Below, piece after piece: positions 33,289-42,141 of a stretch of DNA of 64,000 bases (positions within the stretch are counted from its first letter, which is position 1; every line of letters begins with the position of its first letter). Below the pieces are notes generated by a model that was not told the DNA's origin, ran no database searches, and worked only from the letters and a program-made list of their open reading frames with translations. A program made the position numbers and the translations under genes. Origin of the DNA: Castellaniella sp049671645 (GTDB lineage: Bacteria; Pseudomonadota; Gammaproteobacteria; Burkholderiales; Burkholderiaceae_B); assembly GCF_049671645.1 (NCBI RefSeq), contig NZ_JBATVG010000016.1, positions 1 to 64,000 on the forward strand. The letters are read 5' to 3'.

Positions 33289-34812
33289 TCAGGCCCCGGC
33301 GGCCACCAGGCGGGCGGCAATCCGCTGCTGCCATTCCCTGGGCCCGGTCGTGTGCACGGAAACCCCCTGGGAATCCACGGCCACCGTCACCGGCATGTCC
33401 TGCACCTGGAACTCGTAAATGGCTTCCATGCCCAGGTCCTCGAAACCCACCACGCGGGCAGCCCGGATGGCCTTGGATACCAGGTAGGCGGAACCGCCCA
33501 CGGCCATCAGATAGGCCGAACCATGCTTGCGGATGGACTCGATGGCCTCCGGGCCGCGTTCGGCCTTGCCGATCATGGCCAGCAAGCCGGTCTTTCCCAA
33601 CATCATATCGGTAAATTTATCCATCCGCGTGGAGGTGGTCGGGCCCGCCGGGCCGACGACCTCGTCGCGCACCGGATCGACCGGGCCGACGTAGTAGATG
33701 ACCCGGCCGGCGAAATCCACCGGCAGGGATTCGCCCCGCGCCAGCATGTCCTGGATGCGCTTGTGGGCGGCGTCGCGGCCGGTGAGGATGCTGCCGGACA
33801 GCAGCAGGCGTTCGCCGGGTTTCCAGGACGCGACCTCTTCACGCGTCAGGGTGTCCAGATTGACCTGGCGGGAGGCCTTGTAATCGGGCTTCCAGTGGAC
33901 CTCGGGCCATTCGGACAGGGCCGGAGGCTGCAAGGCGGCCGGGCCGCTGCCATCCAGCACGAAATGGACGTGGCGGGTCGCGGCGCAGTTGGGGATCATG
34001 GCGACCGGCTTGGACGCCGCATGGGTCGCACAGGTCATGATCTTCACGTCCAGCACCGTCGTCAGGCCGCCCAGGCCCTGGGCGCCGATCCCCAGCGCAT
34101 TGACCTTCCGATACAGATCGATGCGCAGTTCTTCGAGCTTGTTCTGCGGGCCGCGCTGCAGCAGCTCGTACATGTCGATGTCCTGCATCAGCGACTGCTT
34201 GGCCATGAGCATGGCCTTTTCGGCCGTGCCCCCGACCCCGATGCCCAGCATGCCCGGCGGACACCAGCCGGCGCCCATGTGCGGCACCGTCTTCAGCACC
34301 CAGTCCACCAGCGAATCGCTGGGATTGAGCATGGCGAACTTGGTCTTGTTTTCAGAGCCGCCGCCCTTGGCCGCGACCTGGACGTCGACGGTGTCGCCGG
34401 GCACCAGTTCGACCTGCAGCACACAGGGCGTATTGTCCCGGGTATTGCGCCGAGCGAACAGCGGGTCGTCGAGCACCGAGGCCCGCAGGGGGTTGTCCGG
34501 ATTCGTGTAGCCCCGGCGCACGCCCTCGTCGCAAAGTTCCTGCAGGCTGCGGCGGGTGTCGAAGCGCACGTCCATGCCGATTTTCAGGAAGACGTTGACG
34601 ATGCCGGTGTCCTGGCAGATCGGCCGGTGGCCTTCGGCGCACAGGCGCGAATTCGTCAGGATCTGCGCAATCGCGTCGCGGGCGGCGGGGCTTTCCTCGA
34701 CGTCATAGGCGCGGGCCAGATGATGGATGTAATCCAGCGGGTGATAGATGCTGATGAACTGGACGGCATCCTCGATGGATTGGATCAGGTCGTGTTCGGT
34801 GATGGTGGTCAT
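33289..34812 (-). CDS. Class I fumarate hydratase (single-chain, [4Fe-4S])
   Basis: A 507-residue fumarase with alpha and beta domains fused. It starts at the ATG at 34812, which shares one base with the crotonase TAA. Cluster cysteines are seen in RPICQDTGIV, MGAGWCPPGM and NCAATRHVHF. The beta part has LLLSGSILTGRDAAHKRI and VVGPAGPTTSTRMDKF. It reversibly hydrates fumarate to malate and is oxygen-sensitive. The longer open frame upstream runs inside the crotonase gene and is not part of the protein. Confidence 0.93.
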   Translation of the reverse strand: MTTITEHDLIQSIEDAVQFISIYHPLDYIHHLARAYDVEESPAARDAIAQILTNSRLCAEGHRPICQDTGIVNVFLKIGMDVRFDTRRSLQELCDEGVRRGYTNPDNPLRASVLDDPLFARRNTRDNTPCVLQVELVPGDTVDVQVAAKGGGSENKTKFAMLNPSDSLVDWVLKTVPHMGAGWCPPGMLGIGVGGTAEKAMLMAKQSLMQDIDMYELLQRGPQNKLEELRIDLYRKVNALGIGAQGLGGLTTVLDVKIMTCATHAASKPVAMIPNCAATRHVHFVLDGSGPAALQPPALSEWPEVHWKPDYKASRQVNLDTLTREEVASWKPGERLLLSGSILTGRDAAHKRIQDMLARGESLPVDFAGRVIYYVGPVDPVRDEVVGPAGPTTSTRMDKFTDMMLGKTGLLAMIGKAERGPEAIESIRKHGSAYLMAVGGSAYLVSKAIRAARVVGFEDLGMEAIYEFQVQDMPVTVAVDSQGVSVHTTGPREWQQRIAARLVAAGA

Positions 34813-35579
34813 TATTTTCCCTTCCAGACCGGGGGTCGTTTTTCGGCGAACGCAGTCGCGCCTTCGCGCGCGTCCTCGGAGGTGAAGATATGGGCGACGC
34901 GCGGGCGCTGCAGATCGAACATGTCGTCCGGGCGCCAGTTGCGCGACTGAGAAATGATGGCCTTGGCCGTGCGCACCGCCAGCGGGCCGTTGGCCGCGAT
35001 GGTCCGCGCCAGAACCAGGGCGGCATCCAGCGCGCCGCCGGGTTCCGCCAGGCGGTTGACCAGGCCCAGCGCATGGAAGCGCTCGGCCGGGAACATGTCG
35101 CCGGTCAGCACGGCCTCCATCGCGACGTGATAGGGAATGCGCGAAGGCAGGCGCAGCATGCCGCCCGAACCCGGAACCAATCCGCGCTTGACCTCGGGCA
35201 CGCCGAATTTCGCATCGCGGGCCGCCACGATCAGATCGCAGGCCAGGGCCAGTTCGCAGCCGCCCGCCAGGGCGTAGCCTTCGACGGCGGCAATCAGGGG
35301 TTTTTGCGGCGGGCGTTCGCACAGCCCGCCAAAACCGCGATCCCCCACATAGGGACGCTGGCCGGTGGCGGCAAAGGCCTTCAGGTCCATGCCGGCGCAA
35401 AAATGCCCGCCCGCCCCGGTCAGGATGCCCAGGCGCAATTGCGGATCGGCATCCAGCACGTCAAGGCCCGCCGCCAGCGCCTGCGCCGCCTCCAGATTGA
35501 CGGCATTGCGCGCCTGCGGCCGATTCAGGCGCAGGATCAGGATATCGCCCTGTCGCAGGACTTCCAGGCACTCGCTCAT
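34812..35579 (-). CDS. Enoyl-CoA hydratase/isomerase (crotonase) family protein
   Basis: A 255-residue crotonase. The oxyanion-hole segments are GGHFCAGMDLKAF and ALAGGCELALACDLIVA, and one catalytic-site acid is seen in FGVPEVKRGLVPGSGG. The usual first catalytic Glu region is recognisable although not identical to mitochondrial hydratases, so isomerase or hydrolase activity is possible. The start at 35579 gives MSECLEVLRQGDILILRLNRP, a standard crotonase beginning; the longer frame to 35693 overlaps glyQ on the other strand. It is first in the crotonase-fumarase-CitE-thyA operon and divergent from glyQ (96 bases between). Confidence 0.88.
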   Translation of the reverse strand: MSECLEVLRQGDILILRLNRPQARNAVNLEAAQALAAGLDVLDADPQLRLGILTGAGGHFCAGMDLKAFAATGQRPYVGDRGFGGLCERPPQKPLIAAVEGYALAGGCELALACDLIVAARDAKFGVPEVKRGLVPGSGGMLRLPSRIPYHVAMEAVLTGDMFPAERFHALGLVNRLAEPGGALDAALVLARTIAANGPLAVRTAKAIISQSRNWRPDDMFDLQRPRVAHIFTSEDAREGATAFAEKRPPVWKGK

Positions 35580-35675
35580 GTGTTCTCCGACAAAGTGGAT
35601 AAAATGGCCGTTTCGGGCGCAGTCTGCACTGTACCCGAGTTTCGGATACGAACTTTGCGGACATCCCGCCACGTC

Positions 35676-36581
35676 ATGCTTACATTCCAACAACTGATTT
35701 TATCGCTCCAGCAATACTGGGACCGGCAAGGCTGCACCCTGCTGCAGCCCTACGACATGGAAGTCGGGGCGGGGACGTCCCACACCGCCACGTTTCTGCG
35801 CGCCATCGGCCCGGAACCCTGGCGGGCGGCCTACGTCCAGCCGTCCCGGCGCCCCAAGGACGGGCGCTATGGCGACAATCCCAACCGGCTGCAGCACTAT
35901 TATCAGTTCCAGGTAGTCCTGAAACCCGCCCCGCTGAACATCCTGGACCTGTACCTGGGGTCCCTGAAGGCCGTCGGCATCGATCCGCAACAGCACGACA
36001 TCCGCTTCGTCGAAGACGACTGGGAAAACCCCACGCTGGGCGCATGGGGCCTAGGCTGGGAAGTCTGGTTGAACGGCATGGAAGTCACGCAGTTCACCTA
36101 CTTCCAGCAGGTCGGCGGTCTGGACTGCAACCCGACCATGGGCGAAATCACCTACGGGCTGGAGCGCCTGGCCATGTACCTGCAGGGCGTGGAATCCGTC
36201 TACGACCTGGTCTGGACCGAGGCCCCCGACGGCCGCCGCGTCTTCTACCGCGACGTGTTCCACCAGAACGAGGTCGAACAGTCCACCTACAATTTCGAAT
36301 ACGCCGCCACCCCCATGCTGTTCAACCATTTCAACGACTACGAGACCGAGGCCAAGCGCCTGATCGAAGTCCCCCTGGCCCTGCCCGCCTACGAGGCCAC
36401 CCTGAAGGCCGCCCATACCTTCAACCTGCTCGACGCCCGGGGCGCCATCAGCGTCACCGAGCGGGCCACCTACATCGGCCGCATCCGCAACCTGTCGCGG
36501 GCCGTGGCTCAGGCCTACTACGAATCCCGTGAACGGCTGGGCTTCCCCATGCTGGAGACCCAGGTGGAGGCCCAGGCATGA
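35676..36581 (+). CDS. glyQ: Glycyl-tRNA synthetase alpha subunit
   Basis: A 301-residue class II synthetase catalytic subunit starting MLTFQQLILSLQQYWDRQGC, the invariant GlyQ start, which fixes the ATG at 35676. YDMEVGAGTSHTATFLRAIG and the motif 2 region WRAAYVQPSRRPKDGRYG are present. The alpha2beta2 enzyme charges tRNA-Gly. It overlaps glyS by four bases and heads a five-gene rightward operon. Confidence 0.97.
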   Translation: MLTFQQLILSLQQYWDRQGCTLLQPYDMEVGAGTSHTATFLRAIGPEPWRAAYVQPSRRPKDGRYGDNPNRLQHYYQFQVVLKPAPLNILDLYLGSLKAVGIDPQQHDIRFVEDDWENPTLGAWGLGWEVWLNGMEVTQFTYFQQVGGLDCNPTMGEITYGLERLAMYLQGVESVYDLVWTEAPDGRRVFYRDVFHQNEVEQSTYNFEYAATPMLFNHFNDYETEAKRLIEVPLALPAYEATLKAAHTFNLLDARGAISVTERATYIGRIRNLSRAVAQAYYESRERLGFPMLETQVEAQA

Positions 36582-38710
36582 GCACCCGTCCCCTGATCGT
36601 CGAACTGCTGACCGAAGAACTGCCGCCCAAAGCCCTGAATGCGCTGGGCAACGCCTTCGCCGACGGCATCCGCAAAACCCTGCAGGGCCAGCACCTGCTG
36701 GCGGACTCCTGCATCAGCACCGCCTACGCCACTCCGCGCCGGCTGGCGGTGCACCTCAGCGCCGTGCTGGGGCAGGCCCCGGATCAGTCCTACAGCGAAA
36801 AACTGATGCCGGCCGCCATCGGCCTGGATGCCCAGGGAGCCGCCACCCCCGCCCTGCTGAAGAAACTGCAGGCCAAGAACCTGGGCCACCTGGTCCCGAC
36901 CGACCTGGCCCGCCGCAACGACGGCAAGCAGGACGTGCTCTACGCCGAAGGGACCGCCCCCGGCGCGGCCCTGGCCGACGGCCTGCAGCAGGCGCTGGAC
37001 CATGCCATCACCCACCTGCCCATTCCCAAAGTCATGCAGTACCAACTGGCCGACGGGCGCACCAGCGTGAAATTCGTGCGGCCCGCGCATCATCTGCTGG
37101 CCCTCTGGGGCGACGACGTGATCCCGGTGCAGGCCCTGGGGCTGCGGGCGGACCGGATCTCGCGCGGGCACCGTTTCCTGTGCCAGGAACCGCTGTCGAT
37201 CGCCTCGGCCGACGACTGGGCGGCTCGCCTGACAGGATCGGGCTACGTCATCCCGGCGTTTGCCGAACGGCGGGCCCGCATCGCCCGGCAACTGGCGGAA
37301 ACCTCGGCCACGCTGGGGACCACCATCGGTTCGGACCCTGAAGTCGATGCGCTGCTGGACGAAGTCACGGCGCTGGTGGAATGGCCCACGGTCTACGTCG
37401 GCGCCTTCGAGGAAGCCTTCCTGGCCGTGCCCCCGGAATGCCTGATCCTGACCATGCGGCTGAACCAGAAATACTTCCCGCTGTTCGACCCGGCCACGGG
37501 GGCGCTGACCCACCGATTCCTGATCGTCAGCAACATGCAGCCGCAGGACCCGTCCGCCATCATCCAGGGCAACCAGCGGGTGGTGCGGCCCCGTCTGGCC
37601 GATGCGCAGTTCTTCTACCAGACCGACCTGAAGACCCCCCTGGCCGATCGCGTCGCCGACCTGGCCCACAGCGTCTACCACAACAAGCTGGGGACGCAGC
37701 TCGAACGCACGGAACGCGTCCGCAAGATTGCGCGCTGGCTTGCGCCGCTTCTGGGGGGGCAGCCCCTGGTCGCCGCCCGGGCCGCCATGCTGGCCCATGC
37801 AGACCTGGGCACCCTGATGGTGGGTGAATTTCCCGAACTGCAAGGCATCATGGGCGCCTATTACGCCCAGCACGACGAAGAACCGCCAGCGGTCGCGCGC
37901 GCCCTGCGCGACCAATATCGCATCCGTCTGGACGAACCCGTCAGCGACGATACCTTGATCGCCGCGGTGCTGTTCATGGCCGAGCGCGCCGAAACCCTGA
38001 TCGGCATCTGGGGGATCGGCCTGGCCCCGACCGGCGAACGCGATCCCTATGGGCTGCGCCGCGCGGCCCTGGGCCTGATCAGCGCCTACGAACAGCTCAC
38101 GGCCGGCGGCTACTTGCAGGCCAGCCAGGACTCCCCGGCCCGCCTGGCCGCGCTGCTGGAGCAGGCGGCCGGCAATTTCAGCGCAGGCACGCTGGCCCAC
38201 GGCACGGTCGACGCCGTGCTGGATTTCGTCTACGAGCGCTACCGCAACCAGTTGGCGGCCACCTGCGACCGGGCAGCCATCGACGCCGTCCTGGCCTTGC
38301 GCCCGCCCCTGCATCAGGTGGCTGCCCGCGTGCAGGCCTGCATGGAATTCACAGTCCTGCCCGAAGCCGAATCCCTGGCCGCCGCCAACAAGCGGGTCAG
38401 CAACCTGCTGAAAAAGGCCGAAGGCGATTTGCCCGCATTCGACGCCGGCCTGCTGACGGAACCTGCCGAACGGCAGCTTTCCGACACCATCGGACAACTG
38501 GCGCCACAGGCGCAGGCCGCTTTGCAGGCGGGCGACTTCACCGCCAGCCTGGCCATCCTGGCCCGGGCCCGCACGGCGGTGGACGGCTTTTTCACCGACG
38601 TCATGGTGATGGCCGACGACCCGCGCATCCGCGACAACCGGCTGGCGCTGCTGCAATCCCTGCATCGCCTGATGAATCAGGTTGCCGACCTGTCCAGGCT
38701 GGCCACGTGA
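36578..38710 (+). CDS. glyS: Glycyl-tRNA synthetase beta subunit
   Basis: A 710-residue GlyS. It starts PLIVELLTEELPPKALNALG, contains KVMQYQLADGRTSVKFVRPA and LEWPTVYVG-type core sequence, and ends in the anticodon-binding-like domain (FFTDVMVMADDPRIRDNRL). The length matches the family. It recognises tRNA-Gly and supports GlyQ. Four-base overlaps on both sides (glyQ and gmhB) indicate coupling. Confidence 0.97.
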   Translation: MSTRPLIVELLTEELPPKALNALGNAFADGIRKTLQGQHLLADSCISTAYATPRRLAVHLSAVLGQAPDQSYSEKLMPAAIGLDAQGAATPALLKKLQAKNLGHLVPTDLARRNDGKQDVLYAEGTAPGAALADGLQQALDHAITHLPIPKVMQYQLADGRTSVKFVRPAHHLLALWGDDVIPVQALGLRADRISRGHRFLCQEPLSIASADDWAARLTGSGYVIPAFAERRARIARQLAETSATLGTTIGSDPEVDALLDEVTALVEWPTVYVGAFEEAFLAVPPECLILTMRLNQKYFPLFDPATGALTHRFLIVSNMQPQDPSAIIQGNQRVVRPRLADAQFFYQTDLKTPLADRVADLAHSVYHNKLGTQLERTERVRKIARWLAPLLGGQPLVAARAAMLAHADLGTLMVGEFPELQGIMGAYYAQHDEEPPAVARALRDQYRIRLDEPVSDDTLIAAVLFMAERAETLIGIWGIGLAPTGERDPYGLRRAALGLISAYEQLTAGGYLQASQDSPARLAALLEQAAGNFSAGTLAHGTVDAVLDFVYERYRNQLAATCDRAAIDAVLALRPPLHQVAARVQACMEFTVLPEAESLAAANKRVSNLLKKAEGDLPAFDAGLLTEPAERQLSDTIGQLAPQAQAALQAGDFTASLAILARARTAVDGFFTDVMVMADDPRIRDNRLALLQSLHRLMNQVADLSRLAT

Positions 38711-39261
38711 AACTCATCATCCTGGACCGCGACGGCGTCATCAACCACGACAGCGACGCCTTCATCAAGTCGCCCGACGAATGGATCCCCATCCCCGGCA
38801 GCCTGGAAGCCATCGGACGGCTGAGCCAGGCCGGCTGGCGGATCGTCGTCGCCAGCAACCAGTCGGGCATCGCGCGCGGGCTGTTTTCCATGGAAACCCT
38901 GGGCGCCATCCACGCCCGGATGCGGCAGGCCGCAGCGGATGCCGGCGGGCGCATCGACGCGATCTTCTTCTGCCCCCACGGACCTGAAGACGGCTGCACC
39001 TGCCGCAAGCCATTGCCCGGGATGCTGCACGACATCGCCCAGCGGCTGGACATTCATCTGAACGGCATCCCTCTGGTAGGCGACAGCCTGCGCGACCTGC
39101 AGGCCGCAGCCGCGGCAGGCTGCGCACCCTGGCTGGTGCTGACGGGCAAGGGTCACAAGACCTGGGAGACGTCCGGCACCAGCGGCGAACTGCCCGCCGG
39201 CACCGAAGTCCGCAACGATCTGGCTGCAGTGGCCGACGCCCTCCTCAAGGCACATCCATGA
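38707..39261 (+). CDS. gmhB: D-glycero-beta-D-manno-heptose-1,7-bisphosphate 7-phosphatase
   Basis: A 184-residue HAD phosphatase of ADP-heptose synthesis for the LPS inner core. The nucleophile/acid pair is D7 and D9 in LDRDGVIN. The GmhB-specific zinc knuckle is FFCPHGPEDGCTCRKP (Cys-His-Cys-Cys). The Mg-binding Asp is in VGDSLRDLQAA. It overlaps glyS and plsC by four bases each. The HisB phosphatase domain is the main alternative, but the context favours heptose. Confidence 0.92.
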   Translation: MKLIILDRDGVINHDSDAFIKSPDEWIPIPGSLEAIGRLSQAGWRIVVASNQSGIARGLFSMETLGAIHARMRQAAADAGGRIDAIFFCPHGPEDGCTCRKPLPGMLHDIAQRLDIHLNGIPLVGDSLRDLQAAAAAGCAPWLVLTGKGHKTWETSGTSGELPAGTEVRNDLAAVADALLKAHP

Positions 39262-39986
39262 CCTTTCTGCGCTCCGCGCTGTACATGGCCTTCCTGGTCG
39301 TGACAGTCATCCCGTACGCTCTGTGCTGCGTCCTGTGGGCGCCTTTGCCCCTGGTCTGGCGCTACCGTCTGACACTGGGCTGGCCGCGGCTGGCGCTCTG
39401 GGGCGCCCGCTGGATCCTGGGCATCCGCTACCGGACGCAGGGCACGGAACACCTGCCCGACGGCCCGGCCATCATCCTGTCCAAGCACCAATCGGCCTGG
39501 GAAACCCTGTATTTCGCCGTCAAGCTACCCCGCGACGTGGTCTTCGTCTACAAAAAGGAACTGCACCACGTGCCCTTTTTCGGCTGGAGCCTGGCCTTGC
39601 TCAGCATGATCCCCATCGACCGTGCCAAAGGCCGCGAGGCCTTTGACCAGGTGGTGCGCATCGGCAGCCAGCGGCTGCAGGAAGGTCGCTGGCCCGTGCT
39701 GTTCCCCGAAGGCACCCGCGTCGCCCCCGGCGAGGTCGGGCGCTATAAACAAGGTGGCACGCTATTGGCCTGCAAGACCGGCGTGCCGGTCATCCCGGTG
39801 GCCCACAACGCGGGGGAACGCTGGCCGCGCAACGCCTTCCTGAAGACCCCCGGCCTGGTGACGGTATCCTTCGGTCCGCCGCTGGATCCATCCCAATACA
39901 ATCCGGTGACTCTGAACAGCGCCGTGCGCGACTGGATCGAAGCCGAAATGCGAGTCCTGAATCCCGAACGGTATGCCGATCGGTAA
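39258..39986 (+). CDS. plsC: 1-acyl-sn-glycerol-3-phosphate acyltransferase
   Basis: A 242-residue inner-membrane acyltransferase that makes phosphatidic acid from lysophosphatidate. It has an N-terminal hydrophobic region (about 8-35). Motif I reads KHQSAWET, an HX4E variant (H77, E82) of the usual NHX4D. Motif III FPEGTRVAPGE and motif IV VIPVAHNAG are present. The Glu variant is known to me from relatives in this order, so I do not treat it as loss of function. It overlaps the next gene by 14 bases. Confidence 0.9.
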   Translation: MTFLRSALYMAFLVVTVIPYALCCVLWAPLPLVWRYRLTLGWPRLALWGARWILGIRYRTQGTEHLPDGPAIILSKHQSAWETLYFAVKLPRDVVFVYKKELHHVPFFGWSLALLSMIPIDRAKGREAFDQVVRIGSQRLQEGRWPVLFPEGTRVAPGEVGRYKQGGTLLACKTGVPVIPVAHNAGERWPRNAFLKTPGLVTVSFGPPLDPSQYNPVTLNSAVRDWIEAEMRVLNPERYADR

Positions 39987-40827
39987 GCCTCGCCAGCTCA
40001 GTCTGTTCGACGGATCGTCTCCAGGGACTGCCGCTCCGGGGCCGACCCCGGCTGCGGGCCTGCCCCCGGCCACCCCGGAGCCCCCCGGCTACACCCGGCA
40101 CGAAATCCACCTGCAGGACCAGCCACTGGCCTACCGCCTGCGCCGATCCCGGCGCAAAACCATCGGCCTGACCATCCGCGATGCCCGCCTGCTCATCCAG
40201 GCGCCCACCTGGGCGACACGTCGGCAGATCGAAGAAGTCATCCAGGAAAAGTCCCGCTGGATCCGGGACAAGATGAGGATCAACCAGGAACGCATGGCCC
40301 TGCTGGCCCTGCAGGACACCCAATGGCGTCCGGGCGGGCGCATCCCCTATCTGGGCGTCATGATCGAATTGCGGCTGGACGGCAGCCGGGAGGCCCGCTT
40401 CGAGGGCGACCCCCGCCATCCGCGGGACTGCGACCTGCTGTTCCTGCCGCTGCCCGATGGCGCCGACGGCGGCCGCATCCAGGAACGGGCCCAAGCCTGG
40501 CTGCAGGAACAGGCCCGGCAGGACTTCGACACCCGGCTGCAACGCAGCCTGGCCCTGGCGGAGCAGCAGATCCATGGCTGGGCGCTTTCCGCCGCCCAGG
40601 GCCGCTGGGGGTCGTGCACCAGCCAGCGGCGCATCCGCCTGAATTGGCGCCTGATCCACCTGCCGCCGTCACTGATCGATTATGTGGTTGCGCACGAGGT
40701 CGCGCACCTGAAGGAAATGAACCACAGCCCCGCCTTCTGGCGCGAAGTCGAGCGGCTGTGCCCCGACTTCAAAGCGGCCCGCGATGCCCTCGCCCGGCAC
40801 CACCCGACCAGCCTGCCGCTGTTCTAG
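39973..40827 (+). CDS. YgjP-like zinc metallopeptidase-fold protein (DUF45/COG1451)
   Basis: A 284-residue protein of the YgjP/WLM family. The metal motif is HEVAHLKEMNHSPAFW (HExxH plus a third His), preceded by RWGSCTSQRRIRLNWRLI, the family signature. An N-terminal Pro/Gly/Ala-rich tail (about 1-40) precedes the conserved YRLRRSRRKTIGLTI. The biochemical role in bacteria is poorly defined; a peptidase-like hydrolase is expected from the fold. It overlaps plsC, so it is the last member of the glyQ operon. Confidence 0.86.
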   Translation: MPIGKPRQLSLFDGSSPGTAAPGPTPAAGLPPATPEPPGYTRHEIHLQDQPLAYRLRRSRRKTIGLTIRDARLLIQAPTWATRRQIEEVIQEKSRWIRDKMRINQERMALLALQDTQWRPGGRIPYLGVMIELRLDGSREARFEGDPRHPRDCDLLFLPLPDGADGGRIQERAQAWLQEQARQDFDTRLQRSLALAEQQIHGWALSAAQGRWGSCTSQRRIRLNWRLIHLPPSLIDYVVAHEVAHLKEMNHSPAFWREVERLCPDFKAARDALARHHPTSLPLF

Positions 40828-40901
40828 GCCGGGGCTGCCCGGGCACTCCCGGTTTTGCGTATGATAGGTGGATCGTCTCTTCTCGATCCCAGGAATTCAC
40901 C

Positions 40902-41297
40902 ATGCGACTACTTCACACCATGCTGCGCGTCGGCAATCTGGACCGCGCCCTGATGTTCTACACCGATATCCTGGGCATGCGCCTGCTGCGCCGCAAAGAC
41001 TATCCCGAAGGCCGCTTCACCCTGGCCTTCGTCGGCTACCAGGACGAATCCGAAGGCGCCGTGCTCGAACTGACCCATAACTGGGACACGGACTCCTACG
41101 ACATCGGCACCGGATACGGCCACATCGCGATCGAAGTCGAAGACGCCTATGACACCTGCGCCACCATCAAGGCCCGCGGCGGACTGGTGGTGCGCGAGGC
41201 CGGCCCCATGAAGCACGGCTCGACCATCATCGCCTTCGTGCAGGATCCCGACGGCTACAAGATCGAACTGATCCAGCGCAACAGCCGGGCGGACTAA
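40902..41297 (+). CDS. gloA: Lactoylglutathione lyase (glyoxalase I)
   Basis: A 131-residue VOC-fold metalloenzyme that converts the methylglyoxal-glutathione hemithioacetal to S-lactoylglutathione. Metal ligands: H5 (RLLHTMLRV), Glu in VLELTHNW, His in GYGHIAIEVED and Glu in YKIELIQ. The length without the eukaryotic insert fits the Ni-type bacterial enzyme. I chose the ATG at 40902 because MRLLHTMLRVGNLD is the invariant start. A separate 74-base gap precedes it. It ends 7 bases before the convergent rsmA. Confidence 0.95.
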   Translation: MRLLHTMLRVGNLDRALMFYTDILGMRLLRRKDYPEGRFTLAFVGYQDESEGAVLELTHNWDTDSYDIGTGYGHIAIEVEDAYDTCATIKARGGLVVREAGPMKHGSTIIAFVQDPDGYKIELIQRNSRAD

Positions 41298-41304
41298 GCC
41301 GGCT

Positions 41305-42141
41305 TCACGCGACCCCGGCCGCCGCCAGGGCATCGGCCATGTCCAGGAATTGCGTCACCGACAATTCCTGGGGCCGCACGGTCGGGGCGATGCCCAGGGC
41401 ATCCCAATCCAGCCGTTCCGTCCAGTCGCCCAAACTGCCCCGTATCATCTTGCGCCGGTGTTCGAACACCCGCGAGACCAGCCGCTCAAAGACCGCCGGG
41501 TTGCCGGGTTGCCGCCAGGCGTCCGCAGCCAGGGGGCGCATGCGCACAATGGCCGACATGACCTTGGGCGGCGGGTCGAACGCATCCGGCGGCACGTCGA
41601 ACAGATGCGCCATCCTGTAGCGGGCCTGAAGCATGACGGACAGACGCCCATACTGACTGTCGCCCGGCCGCGCCACCATGCGGTCGATGACCTCCCGCTG
41701 CAGCATGAAATGCTGATCCCGCACATGGCCCGCCCACTGCATCAGGTGAAACAGCAGGGGGGTGGAGATGTTGTAAGGCAGATTGCCGACGATGCGCAGA
41801 CGGGGATGGGCCGGGACACCGGCCCCCGCGTCGCCCGCCTGCCCCTCATCGCCGGCAGGAATCAGAGCGGAAAAATCGACCGTCAAGGCATCGGCCTCGA
41901 CCACGTTCAGGCGATCGTCCCCCCACCGCGCGCGCAGGCGCCGCGCCAGGTCGCGATCCAGTTCCACGGCGGTCAGCCGGCCCAGCCGATCCAGCAAGGG
42001 CGCCGTCAGGGCGGACAAGCCCGGGCCGATCTCCACCATGCAGTCGTCGGCCTGCGGGTCGATCGCCCGCACGATGGCATCGACGACCGACTCGTCGCTC
42101 AGGAAATGCTGGCCGAAGCGTTTACGGGCCTGGTGCGTCAT
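41305..42141 (-). CDS. rsmA: 16S rRNA dimethyladenosine transferase
   Basis: A 278-residue KsgA/RsmA that dimethylates A1518 and A1519 of 16S rRNA during 30S maturation. The start at 42141 gives MTHQARKRFGQHFLSD, the family beginning, and makes an ATGA overlap with surA. SAM-binding motif EIGPGLSALT and catalytic NLPYNISTPLLFHL are present. It includes an extra ~15-residue segment (GDEGQAGDAGAGVPAHP) before the NLPYN motif, probably a surface loop. It is last in the lptD-surA-rsmA operon. Confidence 0.95.
   Translation of the reverse strand: MTHQARKRFGQHFLSDESVVDAIVRAIDPQADDCMVEIGPGLSALTAPLLDRLGRLTAVELDRDLARRLRARWGDDRLNVVEADALTVDFSALIPAGDEGQAGDAGAGVPAHPRLRIVGNLPYNISTPLLFHLMQWAGHVRDQHFMLQREVIDRMVARPGDSQYGRLSVMLQARYRMAHLFDVPPDAFDPPPKVMSAIVRMRPLAADAWRQPGNPAVFERLVSRVFEHRRKMIRGSLGDWTERLDWDALGIAPTVRPQELSVTQFLDMADALAAAGVA

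Noticed and set aside
34813..35400. Upstream extension of the fumarase to 703 codons
   Set aside because: The extra part lies inside the crotonase gene in another frame and lacks fumarase resemblance; the ATG at 34812 gives the correct N-terminus.
36518..38665. Minus-strand open frame of about 715 codons opposite glyS
   Set aside because: GlyS on the plus strand is unambiguous; the antisense translation has no recognisable fold.
39258..39986. PlsC as a catalytically dead acyltransferase because motif I is HX4E
   Set aside because: The KHQSAWET form appears to be a clade-typical variant and motifs III and IV are intact.
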